64,000 bases of DNA, from contig NZ_BCYO01000014.1 of assembly GCF_001598235.1 (NCBI RefSeq), positions 1 to 64,000 of the forward strand, given 5' to 3'. The stretch comes from Polaromonas jejuensis NBRC 106434. GTDB lineage: Bacteria > Pseudomonadota > Gammaproteobacteria > Burkholderiales > Burkholderiaceae_C. Shown here in pieces: positions 9,136 to 17,704 of the stretch. Both the position numbers and the translations under genes were made by a program. Every line of letters begins with the position of its first letter. Position 1 is the stretch's first letter. The notes under the pieces were generated by a model, which was not told the DNA's origin, made no database searches, and saw only the letters and a list, made by a program, of their open reading frames with translations.

Positions 9136-10512
9136 TTAACTCCTGCGCAGCTTGATATGGGCCGCCAGCCCGCCCGAGCCGGTGTTGGCCAGGCTGAACA
9201 TGCCGCCCATGCGGTGAATGGTTTTTTCGACAATCGCCAGCCCCAGGCCGGCACCGGTGGCTGCCGTGCGCGCCGTGTCGCCGCGGAAAAACGGGCGTGT
9301 GAGCTTGGACAGCGCTTCCGGTGCCACGCCCGTGCCATGGTCGCGTAGCTTGACCAGCACCCATTGGTCGCGGCCCTTGGCGACGATATCGACCCGGGCC
9401 ACGCCGGTTTCGGGCGTTTTGCCGTAACGCCTGGCGTTTTCAAGCAGATTGGAAATCACGCGGGACAGTTCGACCTGATCGGCCAGCACCATCATGCCAT
9501 CCGGGATGCTCACTGCAACGCGCATGTCCTCGTAGTCGCCCACGGCGTACACCGCGGCGTCCACCACGGCATTGAGCGACACGGGCTCAAGCTGCGGCGG
9601 CTCGGGCCGGGCATAGTCCAGGAACTTGTCGATGATGGCATCGAGCTGGGCGATGTCGGCCGCCATGTGCTCGCGCGCGTCGGCGTCTGTCACGCTCATC
9701 TCGGTTTCCAGGCGCAGCCGGGCCAGCGGCGTGCGCAGGTCGTGCGAAATGCCTGCCAGCATGATGACCCGGTCCTGCTCGATTTTGGAGAGCTGCTCGG
9801 CCATGCGGTTAAAGCCGATATTGACCTCGCGAATTTCGCTGGTCGCCACTTTTTCATCCAGCAGGCTGGCGTCGAAGTCTCCGTCACGCATGCGGCTGGC
9901 CGCAAACGAGAGCTGCTTGAGCGGCCGGTTGATCAGGCGCGCGATGAAGGCCGCTCCGGCGAGCGACAAGGCGGCGGCGGTGATGAGCCAGATCACCCAG
10001 GTGCTGTTGCGCGTGGGGCCGACCTTGGACGGGTCGGTCAGCAGCCAGTAGGCGTCTCCATCAATGGCAAAGCCAACCCACAAGCCTCTCTCGCCATTGA
10101 CGACGCTGGCGACAACGGTGCCACTGCCCAGCCGGGCCTTGAGTTCCGCGGAGATGCGCTCGCCCAGTTCATCACTCTCAAACAGCTCGAACTTGTCCTT
10201 GGGTTCGCGCGGCGTGATGCGCACGCGCTCTTCGTCGGCCAGGGTCTTGATCAGCGATACGCGGGCGATGGAGTCGGAGTAGCGCAGTGCGGCGCGGCTC
10301 AGATTGACGAGCGAGGCCAGTTGCTGCGCGCTCTGGATGGCCCGTGGCTCCGACTCCAGTGCACGGAAGGTTTGCAGCCAGGCCACGATGGAGCCGAACA
10401 GCAGCAGGGCCAGAAAGAAAAAGGTCCGCCAGAACAGGTTAAAGCCCCGGCGCGGGCGCATTTCCAGCGGCGCGGGAGCGGTTTCAAGTGGAATCGGGTT
10501 GGTGGCGTCCAT
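9136..10512 (-). CDS. envZ: EnvZ/RisS-type sensor histidine kinase
   Basis: A 458-residue inner-membrane kinase. One transmembrane helix near residues 25-47 and a second near 175-198 enclose a sensor domain of about 125 residues. A HAMP linker follows (INRPLKQLSFAASRMRDGDF). The phospho-acceptor box is AGISHDLRTPLARLRLE. The N box is SNLLENARRYG, and the ATPase glycine boxes are DHGTGVAPEAL and TGAGLGLAIVEK. It is transcribed after its response regulator with a gap of 145 bases. Known relatives in Burkholderiales are called EnvZ or RisS; the stimulus cannot be deduced here. Confidence 0.9.
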   Translation of the reverse strand: MDATNPIPLETAPAPLEMRPRRGFNLFWRTFFFLALLLFGSIVAWLQTFRALESEPRAIQSAQQLASLVNLSRAALRYSDSIARVSLIKTLADEERVRITPREPKDKFELFESDELGERISAELKARLGSGTVVASVVNGERGLWVGFAIDGDAYWLLTDPSKVGPTRNSTWVIWLITAAALSLAGAAFIARLINRPLKQLSFAASRMRDGDFDASLLDEKVATSEIREVNIGFNRMAEQLSKIEQDRVIMLAGISHDLRTPLARLRLETEMSVTDADAREHMAADIAQLDAIIDKFLDYARPEPPQLEPVSLNAVVDAAVYAVGDYEDMRVAVSIPDGMMVLADQVELSRVISNLLENARRYGKTPETGVARVDIVAKGRDQWVLVKLRDHGTGVAPEALSKLTRPFFRGDTARTAATGAGLGLAIVEKTIHRMGGMFSLANTGSGGLAAHIKLRRS

Positions 10513-10657
10513 AGGAGTAAGGTGCGGGCCTGACAGGCGGGAGGATGGACGTGGTTGCCGCGGGGCACTGGTTCAGCGGGGGCTCAATTACCCAGTCATT
10601 AGACAAGCTGGAGGGGAAGGCTTACCGCGCGGCCGGCAGAATGGCCAGGACCCTGGC

Positions 10658-11395
10658 TCAGTTCGTTCCGTCCGGCACAAAGACATAGCCAATGCCCCAG
10701 ACGGTCTGGATGTAGCGGGGCACGGCAGCGTCCACCTCAATCAGCTTGCGCAGGCGCGACACCTGCACATCGAGACTGCGGTCAAAGGGCTCGAACTCGC
10801 GGCCGCGCGCCAGTTGCGCCAGCTTTTCGCGCGACAGCGGCTGGCGCGGATGCCGCACCAGGGTTTTGAGCATGGCGAATTCGCCGGTGGTCAGGGGCAG
10901 TTCCTCGCCGTTTTTGTGCAGGGTGCGCAGGCCCATGTCAAACGAGAACGGACCGAAGGTAATCACTTCCTGGTCGCTTGACGGTGCGCCCGGTACCTCG
11001 GCAGTGGGTCGGCGGCGCAGCACGGCATGGATGCGGGCCAGCAGTTCGCGCGGGTTGAAGGGCTTGGACAGGTAATCGTCGGCACCGACTTCCAGGCCGA
11101 CGATGCGATCCACGTCTTCGCCCTTGGCGGTGAGCATGATGATGGGGGTGCGGTCATTGGCGGCGCGCAGTCGGCGGCAAATCGAGAGGCCGTCTTCGCC
11201 GGGCATCATGAGGTCCAGCACGATCAGGTCGACCGCGTCGCGCAGCATGATGCGGTTCAGTGCCTTGCTGTCTTCGGCGAGGATGACTTCAAAACCCTCT
11301 TGCGCCAGGTAGCGGCGCAACAGGTCGCGAATACGGGCGTCATCGTCAAGAATCAGGATTTTGTCGGCGCGGGCAGTGGTTTGAGCTTGAGTCAT
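10658..11395 (-). CDS. ompR: OmpR/RisA-family response regulator
   Basis: A 245-residue regulator. The receiver domain (about residues 10-125) has the acidic pocket LDDDAR, the phospho-accepting Asp in DLIVLDLMMPGEDG, and the conserved Lys in YLSKPFNPRELLARI. The C-terminal winged helix (about 150-240) contains LTTGEFAMLKTLVRHPRQ and DVQVSRLRKLIE. I took the ATG at 11395, which starts MTQAQTTARADKILILDDD; an upstream GTG at 11461 is in frame but adds unconserved residues. It is first in the operon with the kinase gene. The 240-base spacer to the DUF1800 gene must hold both divergent promoters. Confidence 0.92.
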   Translation of the reverse strand: MTQAQTTARADKILILDDDARIRDLLRRYLAQEGFEVILAEDSKALNRIMLRDAVDLIVLDLMMPGEDGLSICRRLRAANDRTPIIMLTAKGEDVDRIVGLEVGADDYLSKPFNPRELLARIHAVLRRRPTAEVPGAPSSDQEVITFGPFSFDMGLRTLHKNGEELPLTTGEFAMLKTLVRHPRQPLSREKLAQLARGREFEPFDRSLDVQVSRLRKLIEVDAAVPRYIQTVWGIGYVFVPDGTN

Positions 11396-11634
11396 GGTCG
11401 TCAGGTAATTTGTAACATGGCCATTTTGAGGGCTGAAATCGCCTGTTGTCTCTTTTTTCACTCACTTTGACACAGTGTTACAAAATTTGCGCTTCAATGC
11501 AAGTGAAACACAGTGCGGATGTGCACCCTGTTTAGTCTCTCGGCGTTGTTCAGCACAAACCTTGAATGAAAAACTCCCGAAAATGGGCCGCCGAAGGGCT
11601 GGGACGGCCTCAGACAACAAGGAAAACCGCCTTT

Positions 11635-13263
11635 ATGAAGCTCCTTCAACACATCGCTTCGTTCACCGCGTCGGGTTTGCTGGCGCTGGCTGCGGCAGGC
11701 GCCCAGGCGGCTGTGCCGGTCCAGCTTTCGGCGGCCCAGGCCAGGCATTTGCTGGTGCGCACGGGGTTTTCGCCGGACCATGCCGAGGTCGATGCATTGA
11801 CAGGGCAGCCCACCCGGCAGGCCATTTCGGGCTTGATTCGCAAGGCGCAAACGGCCGGGCCGATTTATCCCCCGCCCGATTTCAGCGCGCAGCCGCCGCC
11901 CATTCCGTACCGGCTGCTCAAGAGCAAGGAGGAGCAGCAGGCCCAGCGCCAGCAGCAACTGCGCGAGGGGCTGGAACTCAAGACCTGGTGGATGCGCGAG
12001 ATGATCGAATCCCGCACGCCGCTGCAGGAGCGCATGACGCTGTTCTGGCACAACCATTTCGCCACCTCGCAGCAAAAGGTCAACAGCTCGCAAGCCATGT
12101 GGCGGCAGCACCTGCTGCTGCGCGCGCAGGCGCTCGGCAATTTCCGCAGCCTGCTGCACGCCGTGGCCAAGGACCCGGCCATGCTGGTCTATCTGGACGG
12201 CGCCAACAGCCGCAAGGAAGCGCCCAATGAAAACTTTGCGCGCGAGGTGATGGAGTTGTTCACGCTGGGCGAGGCGACGCAGGGCGGCAATTACACCGAG
12301 CAGGACATCAAGGAGGCAGCCCGGGCTTTCACCGGCTGGAGCGTGGAGCGCGATGACTTCAGCTTCAAGTTCCGGCCCGCATTCCACGACACCGGCGACA
12401 AGACCGTGCTGGGCCGCCGCGGCAATTTTGACGGTGATGCGGCGCTGGATATTCTGCTGGAGCAGCCCGCCGCCGCGCGCTTTATCGTGGGCAAACTCTG
12501 GAAGGAGTTTGTCTCGCCAGTGCCTGACAACACGCAGGTCGAGCGCATCGCCCGGCGGTTTCGCGCCAGCGGCTATGACATTGGCATGGCCCTGAATGAA
12601 TTGCTGCTGACGGATGCCTTCTGGGCCGAGGGCAACCGCGGCAGCCTGATCAAGTCGCCCGTCGACCTGGTGGTTGGCACCGTGCGGCAGTTTGACTTCA
12701 GCTATACCGACGTGATGCCTTTTGCGCTGAAAGCCGCGCAGCTCGGCCAGAACCTGCTGGTGCCGCCGAATGTGAAAGGCTGGCCCGGCCAGAACGACTG
12801 GATCAATGCCACGACTTTGCTGGAGCGCAAGCGCTTTACCGAGCAGCTCTTTCGCGCGGTCGAGCTCAAGGGCGAATCCAAAATGGCGCCCGTCGCCATG
12901 GGCCCGGGCGGGCGCTTGATAGAGGAATCTTCGGCGATACCGGCCCAGCGGCCCATGCAGCGGATGCAGGCCGAGTTTGCGGGCGGGCAGGCGGGCCGCG
13001 GCAGCAACCAGCAGGCGCTCAGGCTGCTGGGGCGCGACGGCATCATGCGGGTCGCCGAAGGCATGGCCAAAATCACCTTTGACCCGGACCGGTGGCTGGC
13101 GCAATACGGGGGCTACACCGACCGGGAACCTTCTGATGAGCTGAAAGCGCGTCTGGCCCAGACGCTGCTTGCGGTGCCAGCTACACAAACGATAGCGAAT
13201 GGGACGGTCGGGGTGGCCTACCTGCGCAGCCTCACGCTGGACCCGGCCTACCAGCTCAAATAA
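11635..13263 (+). CDS. DUF1800 family exported protein
   Basis: A 542-residue protein with a Sec signal peptide (MKLLQHIASFTASGLLALAA...AQAA). The DUF1800 pattern is clear: ARHLLVRTGFSP near the mature N-terminus, MTLFWHNHFATSQQKV, NENFAREVMELFTLG and EAARAFTGW, then LLVPPNVKGWPGQNDWI towards the end. The biochemical role of the family is not established. It is almost always paired with a DUF1501 gene, as here, 15 bases downstream. The ATG at 11635 follows an AAGGAAAA ribosome site. Codons near 13,180-13,200 read through a weak copy of the dispersed repeat. Confidence 0.88.
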   Translation: MKLLQHIASFTASGLLALAAAGAQAAVPVQLSAAQARHLLVRTGFSPDHAEVDALTGQPTRQAISGLIRKAQTAGPIYPPPDFSAQPPPIPYRLLKSKEEQQAQRQQQLREGLELKTWWMREMIESRTPLQERMTLFWHNHFATSQQKVNSSQAMWRQHLLLRAQALGNFRSLLHAVAKDPAMLVYLDGANSRKEAPNENFAREVMELFTLGEATQGGNYTEQDIKEAARAFTGWSVERDDFSFKFRPAFHDTGDKTVLGRRGNFDGDAALDILLEQPAAARFIVGKLWKEFVSPVPDNTQVERIARRFRASGYDIGMALNELLLTDAFWAEGNRGSLIKSPVDLVVGTVRQFDFSYTDVMPFALKAAQLGQNLLVPPNVKGWPGQNDWINATTLLERKRFTEQLFRAVELKGESKMAPVAMGPGGRLIEESSAIPAQRPMQRMQAEFAGGQAGRGSNQQALRLLGRDGIMRVAEGMAKITFDPDRWLAQYGGYTDREPSDELKARLAQTLLAVPATQTIANGTVGVAYLRSLTLDPAYQLK

Positions 13264-13278
13264 GAAAGGATGCACGCC

Positions 13279-14472
13279 ATGCAACGCCGACATTTTGTCA
13301 GCCTGGTTTCCAGCCTCACGGGCGCGGCCCTGCTGTCCGCCCATGCACCGGGCTGGGCCCAGGCGACGGCCCAGCGCGCGGCTTCCGCGGCAGATCGCAT
13401 CCTGATTCTGGTGGAGCTCAAGGGCGGCAACGACGGCCTGAACACCGTCGTGCCCTATGCCGACAACAACTACTATCAGTTGCGCCCGGTGATTGCCATC
13501 AAGCGCGAGGAAGTGATCAGGCTCGACGCGCAAACCGGCCTGCATCCGGAACTCAAGGCCTTGCTGCCGCTCTGGGAAAAGGGCGAGCTGGGCATCGTGC
13601 AGGGCGTGGGTTACCCGCAACCCAATCTCTCGCATTTCCGCTCCATAGAGATTTGGGAGACGGGTTCCAAATCCAGCGAATACCTGCCGGACGGCTGGGT
13701 GACGCGCGGCCTGAAAGGCATGGCCGGCGCCGCCAATTTCACAACCGAAGGCGTGCTGATTGGCGGCAACGAGTTGGGCGCACTGGCCGGCGCCCGCGCC
13801 GTGAGCCTGAACAACCCGGAAGCCTTCGTCAACCAGTCCCGTTTGGCCCAGGGCGTGGAAACATCGCTGGCCAAGGGCAATCCGGCACTGCAATACCTGC
13901 TGCAGGTGGAAAGCGACATCAATCAGGCGGCACAGGGCTTGCGCGCTGAAAAATACAATTTCACCACCCCGTTTCCGCCCGGCGCCTTTGGCAATGGCGT
14001 GAAGGCCGCGGCCCAGGTGGTGGCTTCGCAAAAGGGCAGGGGCGGCGTGCCCGTCATCACGCTCACGCTGGGCAGCTTTGACACCCACCAGAACCAGCTG
14101 GGCACGCACGCCAACCTGATGAAGCAGCTGGCCGAAGGCATGGCCGCGCTGAAGGGCGCACTGACAGAACTGGGCGCCTGGGACCGCACCCTGGTGATGA
14201 CCTTCTCGGAGTTTGGCCGTCGCCCGCATCAGAACCAGTCGAACGGCACCGACCACGGCACGCTGGCACCGCATTTTGTGGCCGGCGGTGCGGTGCGCGG
14301 CGGGCTCTATGGGCAGGCGCCCGACCTGGGCCGGCTGGACAGCACGCAAAATGCCCGCTATACCACCGACTTTCGCCAGCTCTATGCCACGGTGGCCAAA
14401 GACTGGTGGGGTGTGAATCCCGAGACGGTCACACGCGGACACTTTGAGCCGTTCAGCTTCCTGAAGGCCTGA
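13279..14472 (+). CDS. DUF1501 family exported protein
   Basis: A 397-residue protein of the DUF1501 group, an alkaline-phosphatase/sulfatase-like fold of unproven activity. The signal peptide (MQRRHFVSLVSSLTGAALLS...AQA) carries an Arg pair and may be a Tat signal. Family stretches are LVELKGGNDGLNTVVPY, GVGYPQPNLSHFRS, LTLGSFDTHQNQ and FSEFGRRPHQNQSNGTDHG. The start at 13279 has AGAAAGGA eight bases upstream; an ATG at 13270 is also in frame but overlaps that site. It is the partner of the preceding DUF1800 gene and precedes a SIMPL-domain gene on the same strand. Confidence 0.9.
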   Translation: MQRRHFVSLVSSLTGAALLSAHAPGWAQATAQRAASAADRILILVELKGGNDGLNTVVPYADNNYYQLRPVIAIKREEVIRLDAQTGLHPELKALLPLWEKGELGIVQGVGYPQPNLSHFRSIEIWETGSKSSEYLPDGWVTRGLKGMAGAANFTTEGVLIGGNELGALAGARAVSLNNPEAFVNQSRLAQGVETSLAKGNPALQYLLQVESDINQAAQGLRAEKYNFTTPFPPGAFGNGVKAAAQVVASQKGRGGVPVITLTLGSFDTHQNQLGTHANLMKQLAEGMAALKGALTELGAWDRTLVMTFSEFGRRPHQNQSNGTDHGTLAPHFVAGGAVRGGLYGQAPDLGRLDSTQNARYTTDFRQLYATVAKDWWGVNPETVTRGHFEPFSFLKA

Positions 14473-14537
14473 GTCTTTCCGCTGTTTTTTTCTCTTCCTG
14501 TTTTTTCCTGTTGACTACCCGAAAGGTAAACCGCTTG

Positions 14538-15257
14538 ATGCGTACTATAAAATTGATAGCTTCTTGTGCCCTTGCTGCCTGTGCTACAGGTCTGTTTGCT
14601 CAAAATATGCCGCGAGATATGTCGCATGAGTCACTGCAGAACGTGGCCCAGCTCTCCGCCAGCGGCTCGGTGGAGGTGCAGCAGGATTTGCTGTCAATTT
14701 CAATGAGCACCACACGTGACGGCAGCGACGCCGCGACGGTGCAAACCCAGCTCAAGCAGGCGCTGGATAGCGCGCTGGCGCTGGCCAAACAGGCGGCCGT
14801 TCCCGGCCAGATGGACGTGCGCACCGGCAATTTCAGCCTGTACCCGCGCTACGGCAAGGACGGCAAGATCAATGGCTGGCAAGGTACGACCGAACTGGTG
14901 CTGGAAGGCAAGGATTTTCCGCGCATCACCAGCATGGCCGGCAAGATCCAGAGCCTGACCCTGGGCCATGTCAGCTTTGCCCTGAGTCGCGAGCAGCGCG
15001 CCAGGGTGGAGGGCGAAGCCCAAACGCTGGCGATTGAGCGCTTCAAGGCCAAGGCCGGCGAGATCGCCAAAGGCTTTGGCTTTGCCGGTTATTCCCTGCG
15101 TGAGGTGTCCATCCAGGCCAACGATCAGGGCGTCGGTCCCCGTCCGCGCATGATGGCGATGCAGGCCAAGGCGGAGATGTCGGACGCACCGGTTCCCGTC
15201 GAAGCCGGCAAGACCGCGGTGCTGGTGAACGTCAGCGGCTCCGTGCAGATGAAGTAG
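14538..15257 (+). CDS. SIMPL (DUF541) domain periplasmic protein
   Basis: A 239-residue exported protein. The mature part begins near SHESLQNVAQLSASGSVEVQ and carries the SIMPL/DUF541 pattern: MSTTRDGSDAATVQTQLKQ, NFSLYPRYGKDGKINGWQGT and LGHVSFALSREQRA. Members (such as BP26/OMP28) form periplasmic channel-like assemblies, but their role is unclear. The start at 14538 lies 11 bases after GAAAGG. The oddity is the signal peptide: codons 3-11 (TIKLIASCA) coincide with a copy of the dispersed palindromic repeat, so part of the export signal is built from repeat sequence. Confidence 0.85.
   Translation: MRTIKLIASCALAACATGLFAQNMPRDMSHESLQNVAQLSASGSVEVQQDLLSISMSTTRDGSDAATVQTQLKQALDSALALAKQAAVPGQMDVRTGNFSLYPRYGKDGKINGWQGTTELVLEGKDFPRITSMAGKIQSLTLGHVSFALSREQRARVEGEAQTLAIERFKAKAGEIAKGFGFAGYSLREVSIQANDQGVGPRPRMMAMQAKAEMSDAPVPVEAGKTAVLVNVSGSVQMK
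14544..14570 (-). repeat. Dispersed palindromic repeat, copy D, inside a signal peptide
   Basis: ACTATAAAATTGATAGC followed by TTCTTGTGCC, in the same orientation and with the same layout as copies A and B. It is translated in frame as TIKLIASCA in the signal peptide of the SIMPL protein. Confidence 0.65.
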
Positions 15258-15288
15258 GCGCAGTCAACGCGATGGGAGCACCGCTAGA

Positions 15289-15732
15289 TCAGGCAGTGGC
15301 CTGGCGCGCCCTGCGCGCCACCACGGTGGCGCGCACCTGGTCGTAAGTCCAGTTGAAGACAAAGGTATAGGGCAGAAAAAACAGCGCAATTCCAATGTCC
15401 AGTACAAAGGCCTCCCACTGGCCTATGCCCAGCCACCAGGCGGCCAGGGGGACCACGGCCAGGAGCAGGCCGACTTCAAACAGCACCGAATGCACCGCGC
15501 GGGCCACCAGGGTGCGTTGAAAGCCCATGCGCTGCTGGGCCCGGTCAAAGAGGGCGTTGAACACCATGTTCCAGCTCATCGCGACCAGCGAGATCATCAG
15601 CGTCAGCAAGCCCATGTGCCCCAGCGAATAGCCGAGCAGCCAGGCGCCCAGCGGCGCGCAAATGGCAATCGCCAGCACCTCGAAGCCGAGGGCATGAAAA
15701 AAACGTTCCTTGGCTGATTTCTGAAGACTCAT
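15289..15732 (-). CDS. PACE family multidrug efflux transporter
   Basis: A 147-residue membrane protein with four predicted helices in two tandem bacterial-transmembrane-pair units. It starts MSLQKSAKERFFHALGFE, the typical PACE opening (ER.FHA..FE). The repeated features are AMSWNMVFNALFDR in the first half and FFLPYTFVFNWTYDQVR in the second. PACE proteins (AceI type) export chlorhexidine and other cationic biocides by proton antiport. It is divergent from a LysR-type gene across a 100-base spacer with an inverted repeat, the usual arrangement for a regulated PACE gene. The start at 15732 is preferred over upstream codons that would precede the family opening. Confidence 0.9.
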   Translation of the reverse strand: MSLQKSAKERFFHALGFEVLAIAICAPLGAWLLGYSLGHMGLLTLMISLVAMSWNMVFNALFDRAQQRMGFQRTLVARAVHSVLFEVGLLLAVVPLAAWWLGIGQWEAFVLDIGIALFFLPYTFVFNWTYDQVRATVVARRARQATA

Positions 15733-15779
15733 GACATGGCTTTGAATGGAATAAGGCCCTATTTTTATCGTTATTTTGG

Positions 15780-15801
15780 ATGGTATGAAATCAATTACCA
15801 T
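15780..15801. promoter_or_regulatory. Candidate LysR operator
   Basis: ATGGTA and TACCAT form an inverted repeat separated by 10 bases, with the T-N11-A character typical of LysR-type sites. It lies between the PACE gene and the LysR gene. A second A/T-rich palindrome (ATCTAAAAAATAGAT, 15800-15814) abuts it. Sequence symmetry and position are the only evidence. Confidence 0.5.
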
Positions 15802-15832
15802 CTAAAAAATAGATGAGTAAGGAGGTCATGCC

Positions 15833-16717
15833 ATGCGCCATTCCCCGGAAGCCCTGACGGCCTTTGCCGAAGCCGCGACCCTGGGTTCGTTCTCGGCCGC
15901 CGCCCGCAAACTGGGCAAAAGCCAGTCCACGGTCAGCAGTGCGATTGCAAACCTGGAAATCGACCTGGGGCTGACGCTGTTCGACCGCAGCAGCCGCAAG
16001 CCGACGCTGACCGGGCAGGGCCGGGTGGTGCTGGGCAAGGTGCAGGAAATTCTCGCCGCCAGCGACCGGCTGGACCGCTCGGCCAGCCAGCTGAGCGGCG
16101 GCCTGGAGGCCAGGCTCAGCGTGGTGTGGTCGGACACCTACCAGTCCGACCGCTTTGAAGAGATGCTGATGGCTTTTGAGCAGCGCTTTCCGGACCTGGA
16201 GTTTGAATGCCTGATCGCCGAACATGGCGACCTGGTGTCGCTGGTGCAGACCGGGCGCGCGCAGATCGGCGTGGTGGCTGCGCAAAACCTTTACCCGCCC
16301 GATGTCGGTTCGGCCATGATTGCCGAGCAGTCGGAGATCACGCTGTTTGTGGCCAGCACGCACCCGCTGGCCCGCCTGAAAGACATCACCCCCGAGGTCC
16401 TGGCCAATTTCCGCGAATTGCGGCTGGACACCTATCTGGCGCGTACCGGTCAGGCCCAGCCTTCGGCGCGCCGTGCCTGGTCGGCACCCAGCTACCTCAT
16501 GCTGCTTGAAATGGCGGTGCTGGGCTTTGGCTGGGCCGCCATCCCGCGCTGGATGGTCACACGCTTCGCCGCGGACCGTCTGCACGAGCTGGATGCGCGC
16601 GGCTGGCCCAGGCGCGTTCCGGTGGACGCGGTGTGGTCGCGCCAGCGCCCCCTGGGCCGCGCCGGCACCTGGCTGCTGCAGGAAATGCTGGCGCCGCCCG
16701 TAGCGCCGCATTCATAG
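15833..16717 (+). CDS. LysR-type transcriptional regulator
   Basis: A 294-residue regulator. The N-terminal winged helix-turn-helix is clear: ALTAFAEAATLGSFSAAARKLGKSQSTVSSAI with FDRSSRKPTLTGQG. A substrate-binding-like effector domain follows (about residues 90-290). The ATG at 15833 has GGAGG seven bases upstream, better spacing than the ATG at 15828, which is in another frame. It is divergent from the PACE gene and probably activates it and represses itself through the 15,780-15,814 palindromes. The inducer is unknown, but a biocide or polyamine would suit the neighbour. Confidence 0.93.
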   Translation: MRHSPEALTAFAEAATLGSFSAAARKLGKSQSTVSSAIANLEIDLGLTLFDRSSRKPTLTGQGRVVLGKVQEILAASDRLDRSASQLSGGLEARLSVVWSDTYQSDRFEEMLMAFEQRFPDLEFECLIAEHGDLVSLVQTGRAQIGVVAAQNLYPPDVGSAMIAEQSEITLFVASTHPLARLKDITPEVLANFRELRLDTYLARTGQAQPSARRAWSAPSYLMLLEMAVLGFGWAAIPRWMVTRFAADRLHELDARGWPRRVPVDAVWSRQRPLGRAGTWLLQEMLAPPVAPHS

Positions 16718-16730
16718 GGGAAATCTGCTT

Positions 16731-16774
16731 CCAGCCGGCGCGTAGCGGGCGCAGTCGGCTATGAATTTTGTAGC
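16731..16774 (+). repeat. Dispersed palindromic repeat, copy E (full-length form)
   Basis: A 44-bp unit with CCAGC, TAGCGGGCGC and the core GGCTATGAATTTTGTAGC, 14 bases after the LysR stop codon. The copy at 48882-48925 has the same length and layout. Confidence 0.7.
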
Positions 16775-16790
16775 GGGATGCATGGCCCAT

Positions 16791-16829
16791 AAAAAAGGCC
16801 TGCAGACCCGATGGGACTTGCAGGCCTGG
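16791..16829 (-). terminator. Terminator of the small outer-membrane protein gene
   Basis: On the minus strand AGGCCTGCAAG...TCTGCAGGCCT forms a stem ending in a run of T residues (TTTTTT at 16791-16796, complement). It lies 30 bases beyond the stop codon of the gene at 16859. Confidence 0.75.
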
Positions 16830-16858
16830 TTTGGCACGCGCGCTGAGCGCCTGGCCGA

Positions 16859-17455
16859 TCAGAAGCGGTAGCGCAGGCCCACCGTGGTGGCGCCCACGCG
16901 GTCGCGGCCACTGTTGACAAATTTCAGGTCATGCGAGTCGTACTGCAGCACGGCAGACAGCTGGGGGTTGAACGCATATTCGGCGCCCAGGCCATAGGAC
17001 ACGCCAAAGCCGCTCTCACTGCCGGAAGCGATGCCCGATGCGGGAACAGCGGACACATCGGTCCGGCCATAGGTGGTCCCCAATTTGCCCAACAGGTTGA
17101 ACTGCGAGCTGAGCGGTAATTTTCCGACCAGGCTCAGGTTGAAACCTTCGGCCTTGGTCTGGCCGCCAGCCCGGCTGACTTTGCCGAAGTTGGTATAGCC
17201 CAGTTCCAGGCCCAGATTGCTGGTGAAATAGCTGCCGCCATAAAGGTTGTAGACGGTGTCATGCTTGTCAAACGGAAATCCCACGCCGCTGTTCAGTGAG
17301 TAGTCGGACCGGCCCGCGTTGAAGCCAATGTAGCCAGCACCGGGTGAGTACCAGGACATGGTGCTGCCGCTGCTTTGAGCCTGTGCACCTGCGGCAGCGG
17401 CCAGGGCGGCGATTGCCAGAGCGCTTGCGCAAAGGGTTCGGGTCAATGATTGCAT
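16859..17455 (-). CDS. Small outer-membrane beta-barrel protein
   Basis: A 198-residue protein with a Sec signal peptide (MQSLTRTLCASALAIAALAAAAGAQAQS) and a mature part of alternating strands rich in Gly, Tyr and Asn. It ends in VGATTVGLRYRF, the aromatic C-terminus that marks outer-membrane barrels. GSYFTSNLGLELGYTNFGKV and GFGVSYGLGAEYAFN resemble eight-stranded OmpA/OmpX-type barrels. It stands alone between a terminator and a divergent gene. The specific function is unknown. Confidence 0.82.
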   Translation of the reverse strand: MQSLTRTLCASALAIAALAAAAGAQAQSSGSTMSWYSPGAGYIGFNAGRSDYSLNSGVGFPFDKHDTVYNLYGGSYFTSNLGLELGYTNFGKVSRAGGQTKAEGFNLSLVGKLPLSSQFNLLGKLGTTYGRTDVSAVPASGIASGSESGFGVSYGLGAEYAFNPQLSAVLQYDSHDLKFVNSGRDRVGATTVGLRYRF

Positions 17456-17704
17456 GCTGCTTCCTTCAGGATTGAATGTGTAAAACAATGCCTCAGCCAG
17501 AGGGACCGCTCTTATTGTGCGACTTCCTGTGGACTTCCGGCCCCCAATTTAAGTTCCCGCTGTTGGCCGGGCTGTGAGCGCAAAAAGTAAATTCCTGTAG
17601 GACAAACGGAAATATTGCGTTTCTGCGATGCGTGTCTTTGCAGGGTGTGCCGCCTTGCAAGGGGCCATCTGTTCCGGCGCGAAGCCTGCTGCTAAAGTCG
17701 GGTG

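Noticed and set aside
13179..13197. A further copy of the dispersed repeat in the DUF1800 gene (GCTACACAAACGATAGC)
   Set aside because: The core fits loosely and the GCGC arm is absent, so I mention it only as a weak copy and did not list it as a feature.
11494..14442. A 982-codon minus-strand open frame across the DUF1800 and DUF1501 genes
   Set aside because: Both plus-strand genes have clear families, signal peptides and ribosome sites. The antisense frame has shadow composition (His/Arg/Gln/Ala rich).
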